From Nitrosomonas sp. PY1 (lineage in GTDB: Bacteria; Pseudomonadota; Gammaproteobacteria; Burkholderiales; Nitrosomonadaceae), in the NCBI RefSeq assembly GCF_022836435.1, contig NZ_BQXC01000001.1:2430121-2494120 (forward strand): a stretch of 64,000 nt of DNA, in the 5' to 3' direction. Below, piece after piece: positions 27,940 through 39,044 of this stretch (position 1 is the stretch's first letter; each line of letters opens with the position of its first letter). Position numbers and translations under genes: made by a program. Under the pieces are notes generated by a model. It made no database searches. It was not told where the DNA came from and was given only the letters and a program-made list of their open reading frames with translations.

Positions 27940-28662
27940 ATGACAACCCTTGATTTTATTCGCATCGTTTTAAGTCACACCAGCCATCCTGGCAATATCG
28001 GAGCAACGGCACGAGCAATGAAAACAATGGGATTACACGCATTGTATCTTGTGAATCCAAGACATTTTCCAAATGAAGAAGCAAATGCTCGCGCATCAAA
28101 CGCAATGGACATTTTGCAGCACGCAATCACCTGTGAATCGTTAGATCAGTCATTGATAGGTACGGTTTTTACTGCCGCTGTTACGGCCAGACCAAGAGGG
28201 CTATCACATGAAGTTTTTGATGCTCGGCAAGGCGCCAAAGAACTACTACGCTATGCGCTACAGCAGCAACCCGTCGCTTTATTATTTGGACGTGAAAATT
28301 CCGGATTAACCACAGAAGACGTCAGTAAATGTCAAATTATTATTCGAATTCCATCTGATCCGGATTATTCTTCTTTAAACTTAGCAAGCGCAGTACAAAT
28401 CATGGCTTACGAGTTACGTATGGGATTATCTGAAAAACCGGCTTTCATTTGCGCTAACAATTTACCTGCTGACTTCAACGAAACCGAAGCTCTTTATGCA
28501 CACCTGGAAGCATTAATGATTGACAGTGATTTTTTGGACCCACAAAAACCCAAGCTGCTAATGCAACGAATCCGTAGGTTATTTGCGCGCGCGCGACTTG
28601 AGAAAGAAGAAGTACAAATACTTCGAGGTATCTTATCCGCTCTAGTCAAACATAGTAAGTGA
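27940..28662 (+). CDS. trmJ: tRNA (cytidine/uridine-32-2'-O)-methyltransferase TrmJ
   Basis: 240 residues of the SPOUT family. 'VLSHTSHPGNIGATARAMKT' at the N-terminus, 'LLFGRENSGLTTEDVSKC' and 'IPSDPDYSSLNLASAVQIMA' (S-adenosylmethionine-binding knot) identify TrmJ, which 2'-O-methylates position 32 in the tRNA anticodon loop. It stands alone, convergent with argB. Confidence 0.93.
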   Translation: MTTLDFIRIVLSHTSHPGNIGATARAMKTMGLHALYLVNPRHFPNEEANARASNAMDILQHAITCESLDQSLIGTVFTAAVTARPRGLSHEVFDARQGAKELLRYALQQQPVALLFGRENSGLTTEDVSKCQIIIRIPSDPDYSSLNLASAVQIMAYELRMGLSEKPAFICANNLPADFNETEALYAHLEALMIDSDFLDPQKPKLLMQRIRRLFARARLEKEEVQILRGILSALVKHSK

Positions 28663-28740
28663 TTTTTTTATTCTTTGATTCCGAATCAAAAATAAGAACA
28701 TCACAAAAATCATCGTACATCGTAACTTACCCAGCGCCCC

Positions 28741-29667
<927 letters not shown>

Positions 29668-29698
29668 TTAGATTATCCAATATCCCAGAGTATTCTTG

Positions 29699-30181
29699 CT
29701 ACAAAGCAATTTGCAGAAATTTCTCTTCACGCATCAATGCAAACAAACTTAACTCCTCCCAAATACGCTCCTCAATATCCTTATATTGTTTACGTATAGT
29801 CTCTTTCGCTTTTTTCTTTTCTTTTTCCAACAGGGTAAATTCAGATCGCTCCCGAATACCCAGCATACTATCCACCACAAACCCTCCAGATAATTTTTTA
29901 TCGAGCGAGGCCAACAGGATTCGCGACTTTGAATTAAGAAGTACTGCCCCGTCACCAAGATAAGCACTCAAATCAGTAATGCCATATAGATTTCCACGTA
30001 CATTAGCTAAGCCCAAGAACCAAGATTGTGTCAAAGGAATAGCGATTACTTTTGACATATCAACTACTTCGCTGACTTCGCTCATCGGTATTAGATAGCG
30101 AGTTTCACCTACAGCAACACCTAATACTGGCGACGAATCTTGAAACTTATTTGCATTATGTTTAGCCTGCACTGTCAACAC
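29699..30181 (-). CDS. CheW-domain protein (PilI-like)
   Basis: 160 residues dominated by a CheW domain: 'PVLGVAVGETRYLIPMSEVS', 'LGLANVRGNLYGITDLSAYL' and 'GGFVVDSMLGIRER'. Such coupling proteins link receptors to CheA-type kinases; the stand-alone form with this start resembles PilI of the twitching-motility chemosensory system. A GTG start at 30181 is used, with GAGG close by. No other chemotaxis gene is in the window. The charged C-terminal helix ('EKEKKKAKETIRKQYKDIEE') is an extra. Confidence 0.82.
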   Translation of the reverse strand: MLTVQAKHNANKFQDSSPVLGVAVGETRYLIPMSEVSEVVDMSKVIAIPLTQSWFLGLANVRGNLYGITDLSAYLGDGAVLLNSKSRILLASLDKKLSGGFVVDSMLGIRERSEFTLLEKEKKKAKETIRKQYKDIEERIWEELSLFALMREEKFLQIAL

Positions 30182-30312
30182 CCTCGTAAGTTCATCAGAT
30201 TAATCAAAGTATGCTTTAATATTCACAATTTTATGCGATCGAATACTCGATAACAGGTTATTTTACTGTATTATCTTATTTAAGATTTGCTTTCTGAGGA
30301 GCTTTTAATTAA

Positions 30313-30891
30313 ATGAAATATCTTAATTTTTCCTGGTTATCTTTTCCTGTAATCTTACTTACTCTGACCGGTTGTGTTCCAATGTTCACAATAGGCACCG
30401 CTGCGGGAACCGGGACGTATATTTCAGAAGATCGTAGAACCAGCGGCATGTTCATTGAAGATGAGGGTATTGAATTAAAAAGCTCAAAACGCATCAACCA
30501 ACAATTTGGTGGCAATGTGCATATCAATGTTACCAGCTATAATCGCTTGGTTCTATTGACGGGAGAAGCACCTACCGCAGAAATTAAAGCCGATATCGAA
30601 AAATTAATTATGGGCGTGGATAACGTTCGAAAAATTTACAATGAAATCGCCGTTGCAAATATTACCTCATTAGCCTCACGAAGCAGCGACACATTACTAA
30701 CCTCTAAAGTAAAAACACGATTTCTTACAGAGCGTAAATTTCAAATCAATCATGTCAAAATCGTTTCCGAAAATTCAGTTGTCTATCTGATGGGAATGGT
30801 TACTCGTCAAGAAGGAGATAATGCGGCACAAATTGCGAGCGGAACTTCTGGCGTAAGTAAAGTTGTCAAAGTATTCGAATACATTAACTAA
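30313..30891 (+). CDS. BON-domain outer-membrane lipoprotein (DolP/YraP-like)
   Basis: 192 residues with a lipobox 'LTGC' and two BON domains (about residues 50-115 and 120-190), each with the conserved Gly ('VLLTGEAPTAE', 'VYLMGMVTRQEGDNA'). This matches DolP/YraP, which binds anionic phospholipid and supports outer-membrane integrity. AGGAG lies upstream of the ATG. The glcD-type oxidase gene follows after 22 bases. Confidence 0.9.
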   Translation: MKYLNFSWLSFPVILLTLTGCVPMFTIGTAAGTGTYISEDRRTSGMFIEDEGIELKSSKRINQQFGGNVHINVTSYNRLVLLTGEAPTAEIKADIEKLIMGVDNVRKIYNEIAVANITSLASRSSDTLLTSKVKTRFLTERKFQINHVKIVSENSVVYLMGMVTRQEGDNAAQIASGTSGVSKVVKVFEYIN

Positions 30892-30913
30892 TTGTTATAC
30901 CGAATACTCATTC

Positions 30914-32287
30914 ATGCTATCTGCAAAATTAATTGCTGCACTACAAGCCATTTTTCCGCCTGAACGTTTTTATAGCGATCCCGCTGACTGTTACACATAC
31001 GCTTATGACAACAGTCGGAAAATTTTTCCGCCTGATGCTGTTTTATTTCCGTTAACAAGTCAAGAAATACAGCATACCATCGCACTATGCAATCAGTATC
31101 AAACACCTCTCATTCCGCGTGGCAGAGGCACTGGTACAGCAGGGGGAAGCTTACCCGAGCAAGGTGGCATTGCTTTATCCATGGAGCGCATGCTCGATAT
31201 TATTTCTATCGATCCAGCCAACCGTGTCATTGTTACCGAACCAGGCGTGCTGAATCAAAGCATTCAGGATGCCACCAAACCACATGGTTTTTTTTGGCCT
31301 CCTGATCCTTCTAGTGCCTCGTTCTCAACCGTTGGTGGAAATATTGCCACTGGCGCAGGAGGGCCGCACGCGGTGAAATACGGTACCGCTCGAGAACATG
31401 TTTTAGGTTTAAAAGCGATAACGGGCTCCGGTCAACACATTACCACCGGCTGTTACACAACCAAAGGTGTCGTTGGATACGACTTGACTCGATTGTTAAT
31501 TGGCTCAGAAGGAACTTTAGCGGTAATTACCGAAGCAACGCTTAAGTTATCAGCGTTACCTATATTGACCGCCGGGGTTACTGCGCACTTTCGAGACTTA
31601 TCGGGTTGTACAGCCGCCATTGTTAACATTATGTCGCTATCACAATTACCGAGCGCGCTTGAATTTCTCGACGCTAGATCACTAGACTTAATCCGTGGCC
31701 GTTACCCTGAAATGTTGCCAAAAGACACACATGCTATGTTAATGATTGAAGTTGATGGTTCACACGCCGACATTCCAGATTCAATCTGCGCAATCATTAA
31801 GGCATGCCAGAATAACGGATTGATTTCGGCTGCTCGAACAGACGATACTGCAAGTCTATGGAAAGCACGTAAAGCCTTGTCTCCTCTGTTGCGTGAAATT
31901 GCTCCCAAAAAAATCAATGAGGACGTTGTCGTTCCAGTTAGCTCGCTACCGCAATTTTTAGACAGCGTCACGCAATTAAGCACTCAATACAAAATCAACA
32001 ATGTCAATTTTGGTCACGCCGGAAACGGTAATATTCACGTTAATCTCTTAATAAATCCTGACGATCCTGACGAAGTTATTCGTGCTACACGTTGTCTCGA
32101 TGAGATTTTTAATTTAGTGATTAAGTTACGTGGCACATTATCGGGTGAACATGGCATTGGAAGTGAAAAGCGAGCTTTTGTCACGAAAGAGATTGATTTT
32201 CCTACTTTAGATTTAATGAGAGGAATCAAAAAAGTCTTTGATCCTGCTAATATTCTAAATCCCGGCAAATTATTTCCACAAAATTAG
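30914..32287 (+). CDS. FAD-binding oxidase, GlcD/D-lactate dehydrogenase type
   Basis: 457 residues from ATG 30914. The PCMH-type FAD domain has 'PRGRGTGTAGGSLP' and 'PPDPSSASFSTVGGNIATGA'; the C-terminal FAD-oxidase domain has 'FGHAGNGNIHVNLL' and ends with 'GEHGIGSEKRAFV', the pattern of glycolate oxidase subunit GlcD and bacterial D-lactate dehydrogenases. It oxidises a 2-hydroxy acid and passes electrons to a membrane quinone or partner. No glcE/glcF genes are adjacent, so the substrate stays open. A phosphoglycolate phosphatase (gph) elsewhere in the window would supply glycolate. Confidence 0.88.
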   Translation: MLSAKLIAALQAIFPPERFYSDPADCYTYAYDNSRKIFPPDAVLFPLTSQEIQHTIALCNQYQTPLIPRGRGTGTAGGSLPEQGGIALSMERMLDIISIDPANRVIVTEPGVLNQSIQDATKPHGFFWPPDPSSASFSTVGGNIATGAGGPHAVKYGTAREHVLGLKAITGSGQHITTGCYTTKGVVGYDLTRLLIGSEGTLAVITEATLKLSALPILTAGVTAHFRDLSGCTAAIVNIMSLSQLPSALEFLDARSLDLIRGRYPEMLPKDTHAMLMIEVDGSHADIPDSICAIIKACQNNGLISAARTDDTASLWKARKALSPLLREIAPKKINEDVVVPVSSLPQFLDSVTQLSTQYKINNVNFGHAGNGNIHVNLLINPDDPDEVIRATRCLDEIFNLVIKLRGTLSGEHGIGSEKRAFVTKEIDFPTLDLMRGIKKVFDPANILNPGKLFPQN

Positions 32288-32311
32288 CTGCGAGAGGCAC
32301 TATAAAATCAA

Positions 32312-32350
32312 AACCCTACTTGTAATAGCATAACTATTACAAGTAGGGTT
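32312..32350. terminator. Bidirectional terminator between glcD-like and ctaB
   Basis: A perfect 17-bp stem (AACCCTACTTGTAATAG and its inverse) with a CATAA loop lies between two convergent genes. Confidence 0.85.
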
Positions 32351-32371
32351 AGAATGTTACTAATTAAATTA

Positions 32372-33265
32372 TTAGAAAAAGTAATAATGATCAACTAACA
32401 GCGCCACGAATAACAGAGCCAAGTAAAGGATTGAATAACGGAATGCATTTCGCGCCAATTGATCACTGTAGTTTCGATAGATCTCAATCGCGTAATACAT
32501 AAACACAGCGTTTAAAACAGTAGAACCAACCAAATAAATCAAACCGCTCATTTGGGTAATGTATGGAAGAATAGTCACAATACACAAAATCACTGTATAT
32601 AATAAAACATGCAATCGCGTAAACTGATCACCGTGTGTAACTGGAAGCATTGGCATACCGATAGAAGCATATTCCTTCTTTCTATACAATGCTAGAGCCC
32701 AGAAATGCGGAGGCGTCCATGCAAATATTATTAAAAATAGAAGCAGTGCATCGCTCGTAATCTCTCCGGTAACCGCTGTCCAACCTAGTACAGGTGGCAT
32801 AGCTCCAGACGCACCGCCAATAACGATATTCTGTGGTGTCAAAGGTTTCAGGATAACTGTATAAATGATAGCGTATCCGACAAAAGTGGCAAGGGTTAAC
32901 CACATCGTCAATTCATTGATCCAGTGATATAAAATAAAAAGCCCCGTACCACCAACCAGCATCAAGAAAAATAGCGTTTCAGGAACACTCACTTTTCCAA
33001 GAGGCAATGGCCTACCTTTCGTTCTTGCCATCACAGCATCCATTTTTTGTTCTACTAGACAGTTTAATGCGGCGGCGGCACCAGCAACCAGGGCTATTCC
33101 AATAGTTCCTAAAAATAACGTATCTAAAGGAACCGCACCCGGTACCGCTAAGAACATTCCAATTACGGCAGTGAAAACAATTAGAGATACAACACGTGGT
33201 TTTGTTAATCGATAAAATTGATTGATACGAGTTGCAGTATCTTGCCAGGTAATACTTGTTGCCAT
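32372..33265 (-). CDS. ctaB: Protoheme IX farnesyltransferase (heme O synthase)
   Basis: 297 residues of the UbiA prenyltransferase family, with about nine transmembrane helices. The first Asp-rich motif is '[19 protein letters not shown]', the second is near '[15 protein letters not shown]'. It attaches farnesyl to heme b to make heme O for the aa3 oxidase encoded upstream. It is the last gene of the cytochrome-oxidase cluster. Confidence 0.95.
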   Translation of the reverse strand: MATSITWQDTATRINQFYRLTKPRVVSLIVFTAVIGMFLAVPGAVPLDTLFLGTIGIALVAGAAAALNCLVEQKMDAVMARTKGRPLPLGKVSVPETLFFLMLVGGTGLFILYHWINELTMWLTLATFVGYAIIYTVILKPLTPQNIVIGGASGAMPPVLGWTAVTGEITSDALLLFLIIFAWTPPHFWALALYRKKEYASIGMPMLPVTHGDQFTRLHVLLYTVILCIVTILPYITQMSGLIYLVGSTVLNAVFMYYAIEIYRNYSDQLARNAFRYSILYLALLFVALLVDHYYFF

Positions 33266-33347
33266 TATTATTGATCTCCTTTGTTTGTTTCAAGCAGAGC
33301 GCTCTACTTGATTAAATTCAATTCTAAATAGAGAAAGTGATGATTTT

Positions 33348-33935
33348 TTAATGTTCTAACTGCGACACATGCAGCAAGCGCTTAATATCGTGACCCATTT
33401 TGGTACCATCGATGTTCTCTGGAAATCTCATCATTAGATTGCCTATTGGGTCGATCAGATAGATATGCTTTGTTTGTATATCTTTGGTTTCTATCGAGTC
33501 CAAAATTTCACTTCCCTCAGCATTTACAAAATAGGTACCTTCATATTGTTTCATCAATTCCGAGTCAGGCTGAATTTTGTCGTTAATAAGGAATAGCCTT
33601 TCAATGCGATGCTTTTCCTTACCCTGAACCATGCGAACTTGTCGCATAAAATATAACTTATCTTTGCAAATTTCGCTGCAATTACCAGAATCTACTGTCA
33701 ATAAAACCCATTTACCATGCAAATCTTTCATGCGTAATATTGTATTATCAACTACATTCGTTCCTTTGCCAGAAACCTTAACAATAGGAATCAAATCTCC
33801 ATAATGCTTACTTTGCGGTCTGTAATCTGTAAAAAACAAAGCATAAGACACCAATATTGGCGCACTCATTAGAGCCAGCAACAATAAAAACTTACGACGA
33901 TTTGATTTCGCTTTTTGTATAACTTCGTTTGACAT
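33348..33935 (-). CDS. SCO1-like thioredoxin-fold assembly protein in oxidase cluster
   Basis: 195 residues with one N-terminal membrane anchor ('FLLLLALMSAPILVSYALFF') and a thioredoxin-like domain facing the periplasm. Cys86 and Cys90 form 'CSEIC', the CxxxC copper motif of SCO proteins, and a His lies later in 'QTKHIYLIDP'. Sequence is otherwise divergent from canonical SCO1. With its location between SURF1 and ctaB, a role in delivering or reducing copper for CuA assembly is a good inference. It overlaps the SURF1 gene end by 44 bases. Confidence 0.75.
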   Translation of the reverse strand: MSNEVIQKAKSNRRKFLLLLALMSAPILVSYALFFTDYRPQSKHYGDLIPIVKVSGKGTNVVDNTILRMKDLHGKWVLLTVDSGNCSEICKDKLYFMRQVRMVQGKEKHRIERLFLINDKIQPDSELMKQYEGTYFVNAEGSEILDSIETKDIQTKHIYLIDPIGNLMMRFPENIDGTKMGHDIKRLLHVSQLEH

Positions 33936-34626
33936 TTAATACTATAAATATAATTAATGTTGCAGCAGCTAATGAAAACCACTGAATCGCGTAGCCAATA
34001 TTTTTACTTGCCCCAGAATCTGACTTATCCCAATCTCTCAACAAACCGTCATTTACATCATTTTTTTGCAACACCAAAATAGGCTGCATATTCAATCCCG
34101 TTTCATCTTCATAGCGCTGCAGATCGAACTTATCCCAAATCATTCCCCTAACAAATTCTTCTTTAAGTGTCAAAGCTCTTATTTCAGGGGAAATCACCGT
34201 CCCGGTTAATATAACCTCACCTTCAACGCGCTGTATTATCGGTAAAATTAATCTATCTTTACCTAATTCAATCCAACCTCTGTTTATGGGAACATATAAA
34301 TTGCTAGTCGAAATTTTCATCGGCGTTATAACGTGATAACCAACACGACGTTGATAAGTTTTATTATCTAATAAGATAGTTTTGTCATTCGCAAATTCCC
34401 CACGTATCTCAACCTCTCGATATTCAAAGTCTTTGAGTTTAACTAATTCTGTCGGCAAATTTATTGGGGGTTGTTTTGTGTATAACTGAATTTGTTCGTG
34501 TTTCTCAGTCTTTTCTTCCGCTCTATTTAGCTGCCACCGTCCCAACGAGCTAAAGATTAAAACAAAAGCAATCATCAGAATAATTGCCCAGACTTTTGGT
34601 TTAAAACGATATCCTAATATGCTCAT
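33892..34626 (-). CDS. SURF1 family cytochrome oxidase assembly protein
   Basis: 244 residues with transmembrane helices at both ends ('VWAIILMIAFVLIFSSLGRW' and 'WFSLAAATLIIFIVLN') enclosing a periplasmic domain with 'GRWQLNRAEEK' and 'VPINRGWIELGKDR', the SURF1 signatures. It helps insert heme a into subunit I. Its end overlaps the SCO-like gene by 44 bases. Confidence 0.92.
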   Translation of the reverse strand: MSILGYRFKPKVWAIILMIAFVLIFSSLGRWQLNRAEEKTEKHEQIQLYTKQPPINLPTELVKLKDFEYREVEIRGEFANDKTILLDNKTYQRRVGYHVITPMKISTSNLYVPINRGWIELGKDRLILPIIQRVEGEVILTGTVISPEIRALTLKEEFVRGMIWDKFDLQRYEDETGLNMQPILVLQKNDVNDGLLRDWDKSDSGASKNIGYAIQWFSLAAATLIIFIVLNVKRSYTKSEIKSS

Positions 34627-34830
34627 TCTAGCTCACTCATTAGTGATATCGTAAAAGCCATCTATGAAAGAACAGTATTTATTTAAATACAGATTTCATG
34701 CAAGAAGATTATTATTTCTCTGAGTTCTTTCTACTACACCACTATTTTTAATTCCAGTTCTCACATTCATTCAAAAAGTCTTATAAAAAACAAAAAATGA
34801 TGTTAGAACTGGAATTCTCATGGATTATTA

Positions 34831-35694
34831 TTACATTAAGTACACAAAAATAAATAATCCTAGCCATACCACGTCAACAAAGTGCCAGTACCATGCCACA
34901 CCTTCAAATCCAAAATGATGTTCTGGCGTAAAATGACCAGCTGCACTCCGGAAATAAATTACTGTTAACATGATAGTACCAATGGTTACATGGAATCCAT
35001 GAAACCCAGTCAACATGAAAAAGGTTGAGCCATAAGCTCCTGATGTCAACTTCAGATTCAAATCATTATAAGCATGCGCATATTCATATGCTTGACACGC
35101 AATAAATAACGCGCCAAGGAATATGGTAGCCAGCAGCCATTTTTTAAGGCCTGCACGGTCATTTTTTTTCAAAGCCCAATGCGCAAAGGTTACGGTTACC
35201 CCTGAAGTCAACAATAAAAACGTATTAAAAGCTGGCAATCCCCACGCCCCTATTATTGTAAATTCAGGGTGAACACCAGGGCCTGCGGTTGGCCAAATAC
35301 CGCTAAACGCATTCCAGTATGAGTTACCTAATACTGTGCTTTCTTCTGCCAACCAAGGTATGGACAAGTTACGCATGTAAAATAATGCACCAAAGAATGC
35401 ACAGAAAAACATTACTTCGGTAAAAATAAACCAGCTCATTCCCCAACGGAAAGAAAGGTCTACTTGATCGCCATATTTTCCAGCCTCGCTTTCTCTGGCT
35501 ACTGTTCCAAACCAACCAAACAACATATAAATCAGAATAGCAAAGCCTATTGCTAACAATCCGTATCCTAACTCCATTTTATTCATAGTTAATGCTGCGC
35601 CCGATCCCATGAATAAGATTGCTGTTGACCCAATGATTGGATACATCGATGGAGCTGGAACGAAATAATGCCCATGTCCAGATTCGTGACTCAT
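34831..35694 (-). CDS. ctaE: Cytochrome c oxidase subunit III
   Basis: 287 residues, seven transmembrane helices. 'FRWGMSWFIFTEVMFFCAFF' (conserved Glu), 'LTGFHGFHVTIGTIML' and the C-terminal 'HFGFEGVAWYWHFVDVVWL' are diagnostic. Part of the aa3-type terminal oxidase. Confidence 0.97.
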   Translation of the reverse strand: MSHESGHGHYFVPAPSMYPIIGSTAILFMGSGAALTMNKMELGYGLLAIGFAILIYMLFGWFGTVARESEAGKYGDQVDLSFRWGMSWFIFTEVMFFCAFFGALFYMRNLSIPWLAEESTVLGNSYWNAFSGIWPTAGPGVHPEFTIIGAWGLPAFNTFLLLTSGVTVTFAHWALKKNDRAGLKKWLLATIFLGALFIACQAYEYAHAYNDLNLKLTSGAYGSTFFMLTGFHGFHVTIGTIMLTVIYFRSAAGHFTPEHHFGFEGVAWYWHFVDVVWLGLFIFVYLM

Positions 35695-35728
35695 TCTTTA
35701 TCTCCTCCTACTTATGATTATTCAATTT

Positions 35729-35944
35729 CTAACTAACAACCAATCTCACTACCAGCATTACACACAAAACAAACAATATAGCTCCAATAATTCCACCAAT
35801 AATAACTTGTGCGGGAGTCAATGATTCCGCATCAGATTCCAGATCGCTTTTTTTTCTGATGCCCATAAAAGCAAACATCACAGCTTTAGCGATTTTCCAG
35901 ACATCAACCTTTCTTTGCTTTTGCTCAATATTATTATTCGTCAT
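35729..35944 (-). CDS. DUF2970 small membrane protein
   Basis: 71 residues: a short helix 'VWKIAKAVMFAFMGIRKKSD' and one C-terminal transmembrane helix. The family is commonly found between ctaG and coxC in betaproteobacteria, as here, and is presumed to help oxidase assembly; no activity is known. Its start overlaps the ctaG stop by four bases. Confidence 0.85.
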   Translation of the reverse strand: MTNNNIEQKQRKVDVWKIAKAVMFAFMGIRKKSDLESDAESLTPAQVIIGGIIGAILFVLCVMLVVRLVVS

Positions 35945-36489
35945 TTTCTAACTGCACTAGCACCATCTGGCAATTCAAAAAAAGTATAAGAGATCGTTAC
36001 CGTGTGTATCTCTGAGGGCAAATCCGGTTCAATAACAAACTGAACCGGCATTTGCCTTGTTTCATTTGGCTTTAGCACCTGTTTTGTAAAACAAAAACAT
36101 TCAAATTTCTTCAAGAATTTTTCCAGATTGCGTGGACTATAACTCGGTATTGCTTGTCCATTAATTTCACGATCTGAATTATTAGTAATCTCATACATCA
36201 CATCGACAGGTTCACCGGGATGAATCTTCACACTAGATTGAAGCGGCTTGAATTGCCATGGCAAACCCCTTGTATTGGCATCAAGCTCTACAGTTACCCA
36301 ACGTGCTTCATCTACCCGATTTTCTTTAGCCCGAACATCCGGCTGCAGCAAATTATTCACTCCGGTCACTTCACAAAACTTCTCATAGAATGGCACCAGC
36401 GCAAAACCAAATACAAACATAATTAATGAAAAAACTAACAACTTTTTTTTCATTAAATTATTTGCTTTTGTATCAGTATTACTCACCAT
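35941..36489 (-). CDS. ctaG: Cytochrome c oxidase assembly protein CtaG/Cox11
   Basis: 182 residues with one N-terminal membrane anchor and the Cox11 domain. The copper motif 'KFECFCFTKQVLKPNE' (CxC) is intact, and 'PFYEKFCEVTGVNNL' is conserved near the anchor. It delivers copper to the CuB centre of subunit I. Confidence 0.95.
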   Translation of the reverse strand: MVSNTDTKANNLMKKKLLVFSLIMFVFGFALVPFYEKFCEVTGVNNLLQPDVRAKENRVDEARWVTVELDANTRGLPWQFKPLQSSVKIHPGEPVDVMYEITNNSDREINGQAIPSYSPRNLEKFLKKFECFCFTKQVLKPNETRQMPVQFVIEPDLPSEIHTVTISYTFFELPDGASAVRK

Positions 36490-36596
36490 TCTTTCAATAT
36501 CACCGTTAAATAAATCGCTGCAACCATAATCAACAAAAAGATTGCTGTTTTATATTTACCACGACCTCTTTTTGTTTCTGTTTCTTGTGACGTCAT
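36483..36596 (-). CDS. Cytochrome oxidase small assembly protein
   Basis: 37 residues: a charged start ('MTSQETETKRGRGKYK') and one transmembrane helix ('TAIFLLIMVAAIYLTVIL'). Very short genes of this type sit between coxA and ctaG in many betaproteobacteria. Its TGA overlaps the ctaG ATG region (ATG at 36489), so the two are translationally coupled. Confidence 0.75.
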   Translation of the reverse strand: MTSQETETKRGRGKYKTAIFLLIMVAAIYLTVILKEW

Positions 36597-36617
36597 TACT
36601 TTTCTCTTTTCTTACCT

Positions 36618-38204
36618 TTAATTTACAACAGGTGGTTTCTCAAAACTGTGGTAAGGTGCTGGCGATGGCAAGTGTGTCCATTCCAATGTCGTAGCACCAT
36701 CCCATGGTTTCTGAGGCGCTTTTTCTCCACTACGAATACAACTAATCATAATATACAGAAAAAGAAGCTGCGTTAAACCAAATCCAAATGCTCCGATGCT
36801 AGAAACCATATTAAAATCTGCGAATTGCAAATTGTAGTCAGGAATTCTACGAGGCATACCCGCTAAGCCCAAGAAGTGCTGCACGAAGAAGGTCAGATTA
36901 AAGAAGAACATGGACAACCAAAAATGCCATTTACCCAATGTTTCGTTATACATGCGACCGGTCCATTTTGGTATCCAATAATATGCGCCGGCAAATAGTG
37001 CAAACAATGCGCCTGATACCAACACATAATGGAAATGCGCAATCACATAATAGGTATCTTGAACTTGAATATCAATCGGTACAATTGCACAAATTACACC
37101 ACTGAATCCACCAATTACAAATAAGAATATAAAACCTATCGCAAATAACATAGGTGTTTCAAATGTCATCGAACCTTGCCACATCGTAGCAGTCCAGTTA
37201 AACACCTTAACACCTGTCGGTACAGCAATTAACATGGTTGCGTACATGAAAAACAATTGTCCTACTGTAGGCATACCAGCTGTAAACATATGATGCGCCC
37301 AAACCACACAAGACAGAATTGCAATTGAAGCGGTCGCATAAACCATTGATGAGTAGCCAAAAAGCGGTTTTCTAGCGAATGTTGGAATAATTTCCGAAAC
37401 AATTCCAAATGCTGGCAATATCATAATATAAACTTCAGGATGTCCGAAGAACCAGAAAACATGTTGGAATAACACTGGATCTCCACCCCCCGCAGCATTA
37501 AAGAAACTAGTGCCGAAATGTCGATCAGTTAGCAACATTGTTACTGTACCCGCCAACACAGGCATTACCAGCACCAACAGATATGCGGTGATCAACCATG
37601 TCCACACAAACATTGGCATTTTCATTAATGTCATGCCCGGTGCACGCATATTCAAAATGGTTGTAATAATATTGATAGATCCCATGATCGAAGAAGCACC
37701 CAAGATATGCACTGCAAATATCATCAGATCCACTCCTAGACCGCCCTGCGTAGAAAGCGGCGGATAGAATGTCCATCCACCCGCTGCAGCGCCACCAGGC
37801 ACGAAGAAAGAGCTAACTAGCAATGTCGCTGCCACTGGCAACAACCAAAAACTCCAGTTATTCATTCGCGCAAACGCCATATCTGGAGCGCCAATCATCA
37901 AAGGCACTTGCCAGTTAGCAAACCCCACGAACGCAGGCATGATTGCACCAAAAACCATAATCAATCCATGCAACGTCGTAAACTGATTAAACAATTCCGG
38001 TTCCAGTATTTGAATACCTGGCTGAAATAATTCAGCGCGAATTCCCATCGCCAGAAAACCGCCCACCAGAAACATTGTAAAACTGAACCATAAATACATC
38101 GAACCAATATCTTTATGGTTAGTCGTAGTAACCCAACGCATTATTCCACTGGGATGATGATCATCGTGTCCGTGACTATGTGCGTCACCATGTACTGCTG
38201 CCAT
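36618..38204 (-). CDS. ctaD: Cytochrome c oxidase subunit I (aa3 type)
   Basis: 528 residues, twelve transmembrane helices. Heme a ligand His in '[12 protein letters not shown]', the CuB/cross-linked Tyr motif '[16 protein letters not shown]', the CuB pair in 'WAHHMFTAG' and the heme pair in '[14 protein letters not shown]' are intact. It catalyses oxygen reduction to water with proton pumping. It is the second gene of the operon after coxB. Confidence 0.98.
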   Translation of the reverse strand: MAAVHGDAHSHGHDDHHPSGIMRWVTTTNHKDIGSMYLWFSFTMFLVGGFLAMGIRAELFQPGIQILEPELFNQFTTLHGLIMVFGAIMPAFVGFANWQVPLMIGAPDMAFARMNNWSFWLLPVAATLLVSSFFVPGGAAAGGWTFYPPLSTQGGLGVDLMIFAVHILGASSIMGSINIITTILNMRAPGMTLMKMPMFVWTWLITAYLLVLVMPVLAGTVTMLLTDRHFGTSFFNAAGGGDPVLFQHVFWFFGHPEVYIMILPAFGIVSEIIPTFARKPLFGYSSMVYATASIAILSCVVWAHHMFTAGMPTVGQLFFMYATMLIAVPTGVKVFNWTATMWQGSMTFETPMLFAIGFIFLFVIGGFSGVICAIVPIDIQVQDTYYVIAHFHYVLVSGALFALFAGAYYWIPKWTGRMYNETLGKWHFWLSMFFFNLTFFVQHFLGLAGMPRRIPDYNLQFADFNMVSSIGAFGFGLTQLLFLYIMISCIRSGEKAPQKPWDGATTLEWTHLPSPAPYHSFEKPPVVN

Positions 38205-38225
38205 AGCTATCTCCTTTTAACCTAA

Positions 38226-39044
38226 TTACTTATTTTCGACATGCATTGATGTTTTAATTGCTGATGTATTTTGGGCACTCACCCATTTCGTATAATCACC
38301 AGCCTCCATCACTTCTACCACAATCGGCATGAACCCATGGTCTTTACCACACAATTCAGCACATTGACCACGATAGATACCTGGCTTGTCGGCCGTGAAC
38401 CAAGTGTCACGAATAAACCCCGGAACAGCATCTTGTTTAATACCTAATGCAGGCACCCACCAAGCATGAATCACATCATTTGCCGTCAAGATAATACGAA
38501 CTTTTTTACCCACAGGAACCACAACGCGATTATCAACCTCTAACAAATAATCCTTACCCTTGGCTTCCTTATTCTCGACTTGAGCTTTAGGGGTTGACAG
38601 CTTACTAAAGAAACTAATTCCCTCGCCCTCACCTTGAAGGTAATCATAACCCCACATCCATTGATAACCGGTAGCTTTAATGGTCATGTCTGGACTTGAT
38701 GTATCTTTCATCGCTATGACTGTCTTTGTTGCTGGCAAAGCCATCACAACCAGAATAGCAACTGGTATTGCAGTCCAAATAATTTCCACAATAGTACTAT
38801 GATGAAAATTTGCCGCTTTATAACCTAGAGATTTGCGATGTTTCAGAACCGAATAAAACATCACTCCAAATACAGCTATAAAAATGGCCAAACAAATCCA
38901 CATCAGCACAATATGCTGATCATAGATATCCTTCGCAATGACACTCTGAGGCTCGGGTAAATTATATTTAGACCCTATCGCCATGCCTGAATACAAAGCG
39001 AGAGCGAACACCCCGGTCAGGGCTACTACCGATTTACTTCTCAT
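38226..39044 (-). CDS. ctaC: Cytochrome c oxidase subunit II
   Basis: 272 residues from ATG 39044, which has GGGGGA just upstream; a GTG at 39056 would add four residues. A signal peptide, two transmembrane helices and a periplasmic cupredoxin domain follow. The CuA ligands are in 'RGQCAELCGKDHGFMPIVVE' and 'HAWWVPALGIKQD'. It accepts electrons from cytochrome c. No C-terminal cytochrome c domain is fused. First gene of the oxidase operon. Confidence 0.96.
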   Translation of the reverse strand: MRSKSVVALTGVFALALYSGMAIGSKYNLPEPQSVIAKDIYDQHIVLMWICLAIFIAVFGVMFYSVLKHRKSLGYKAANFHHSTIVEIIWTAIPVAILVVMALPATKTVIAMKDTSSPDMTIKATGYQWMWGYDYLQGEGEGISFFSKLSTPKAQVENKEAKGKDYLLEVDNRVVVPVGKKVRIILTANDVIHAWWVPALGIKQDAVPGFIRDTWFTADKPGIYRGQCAELCGKDHGFMPIVVEVMEAGDYTKWVSAQNTSAIKTSMHVENK

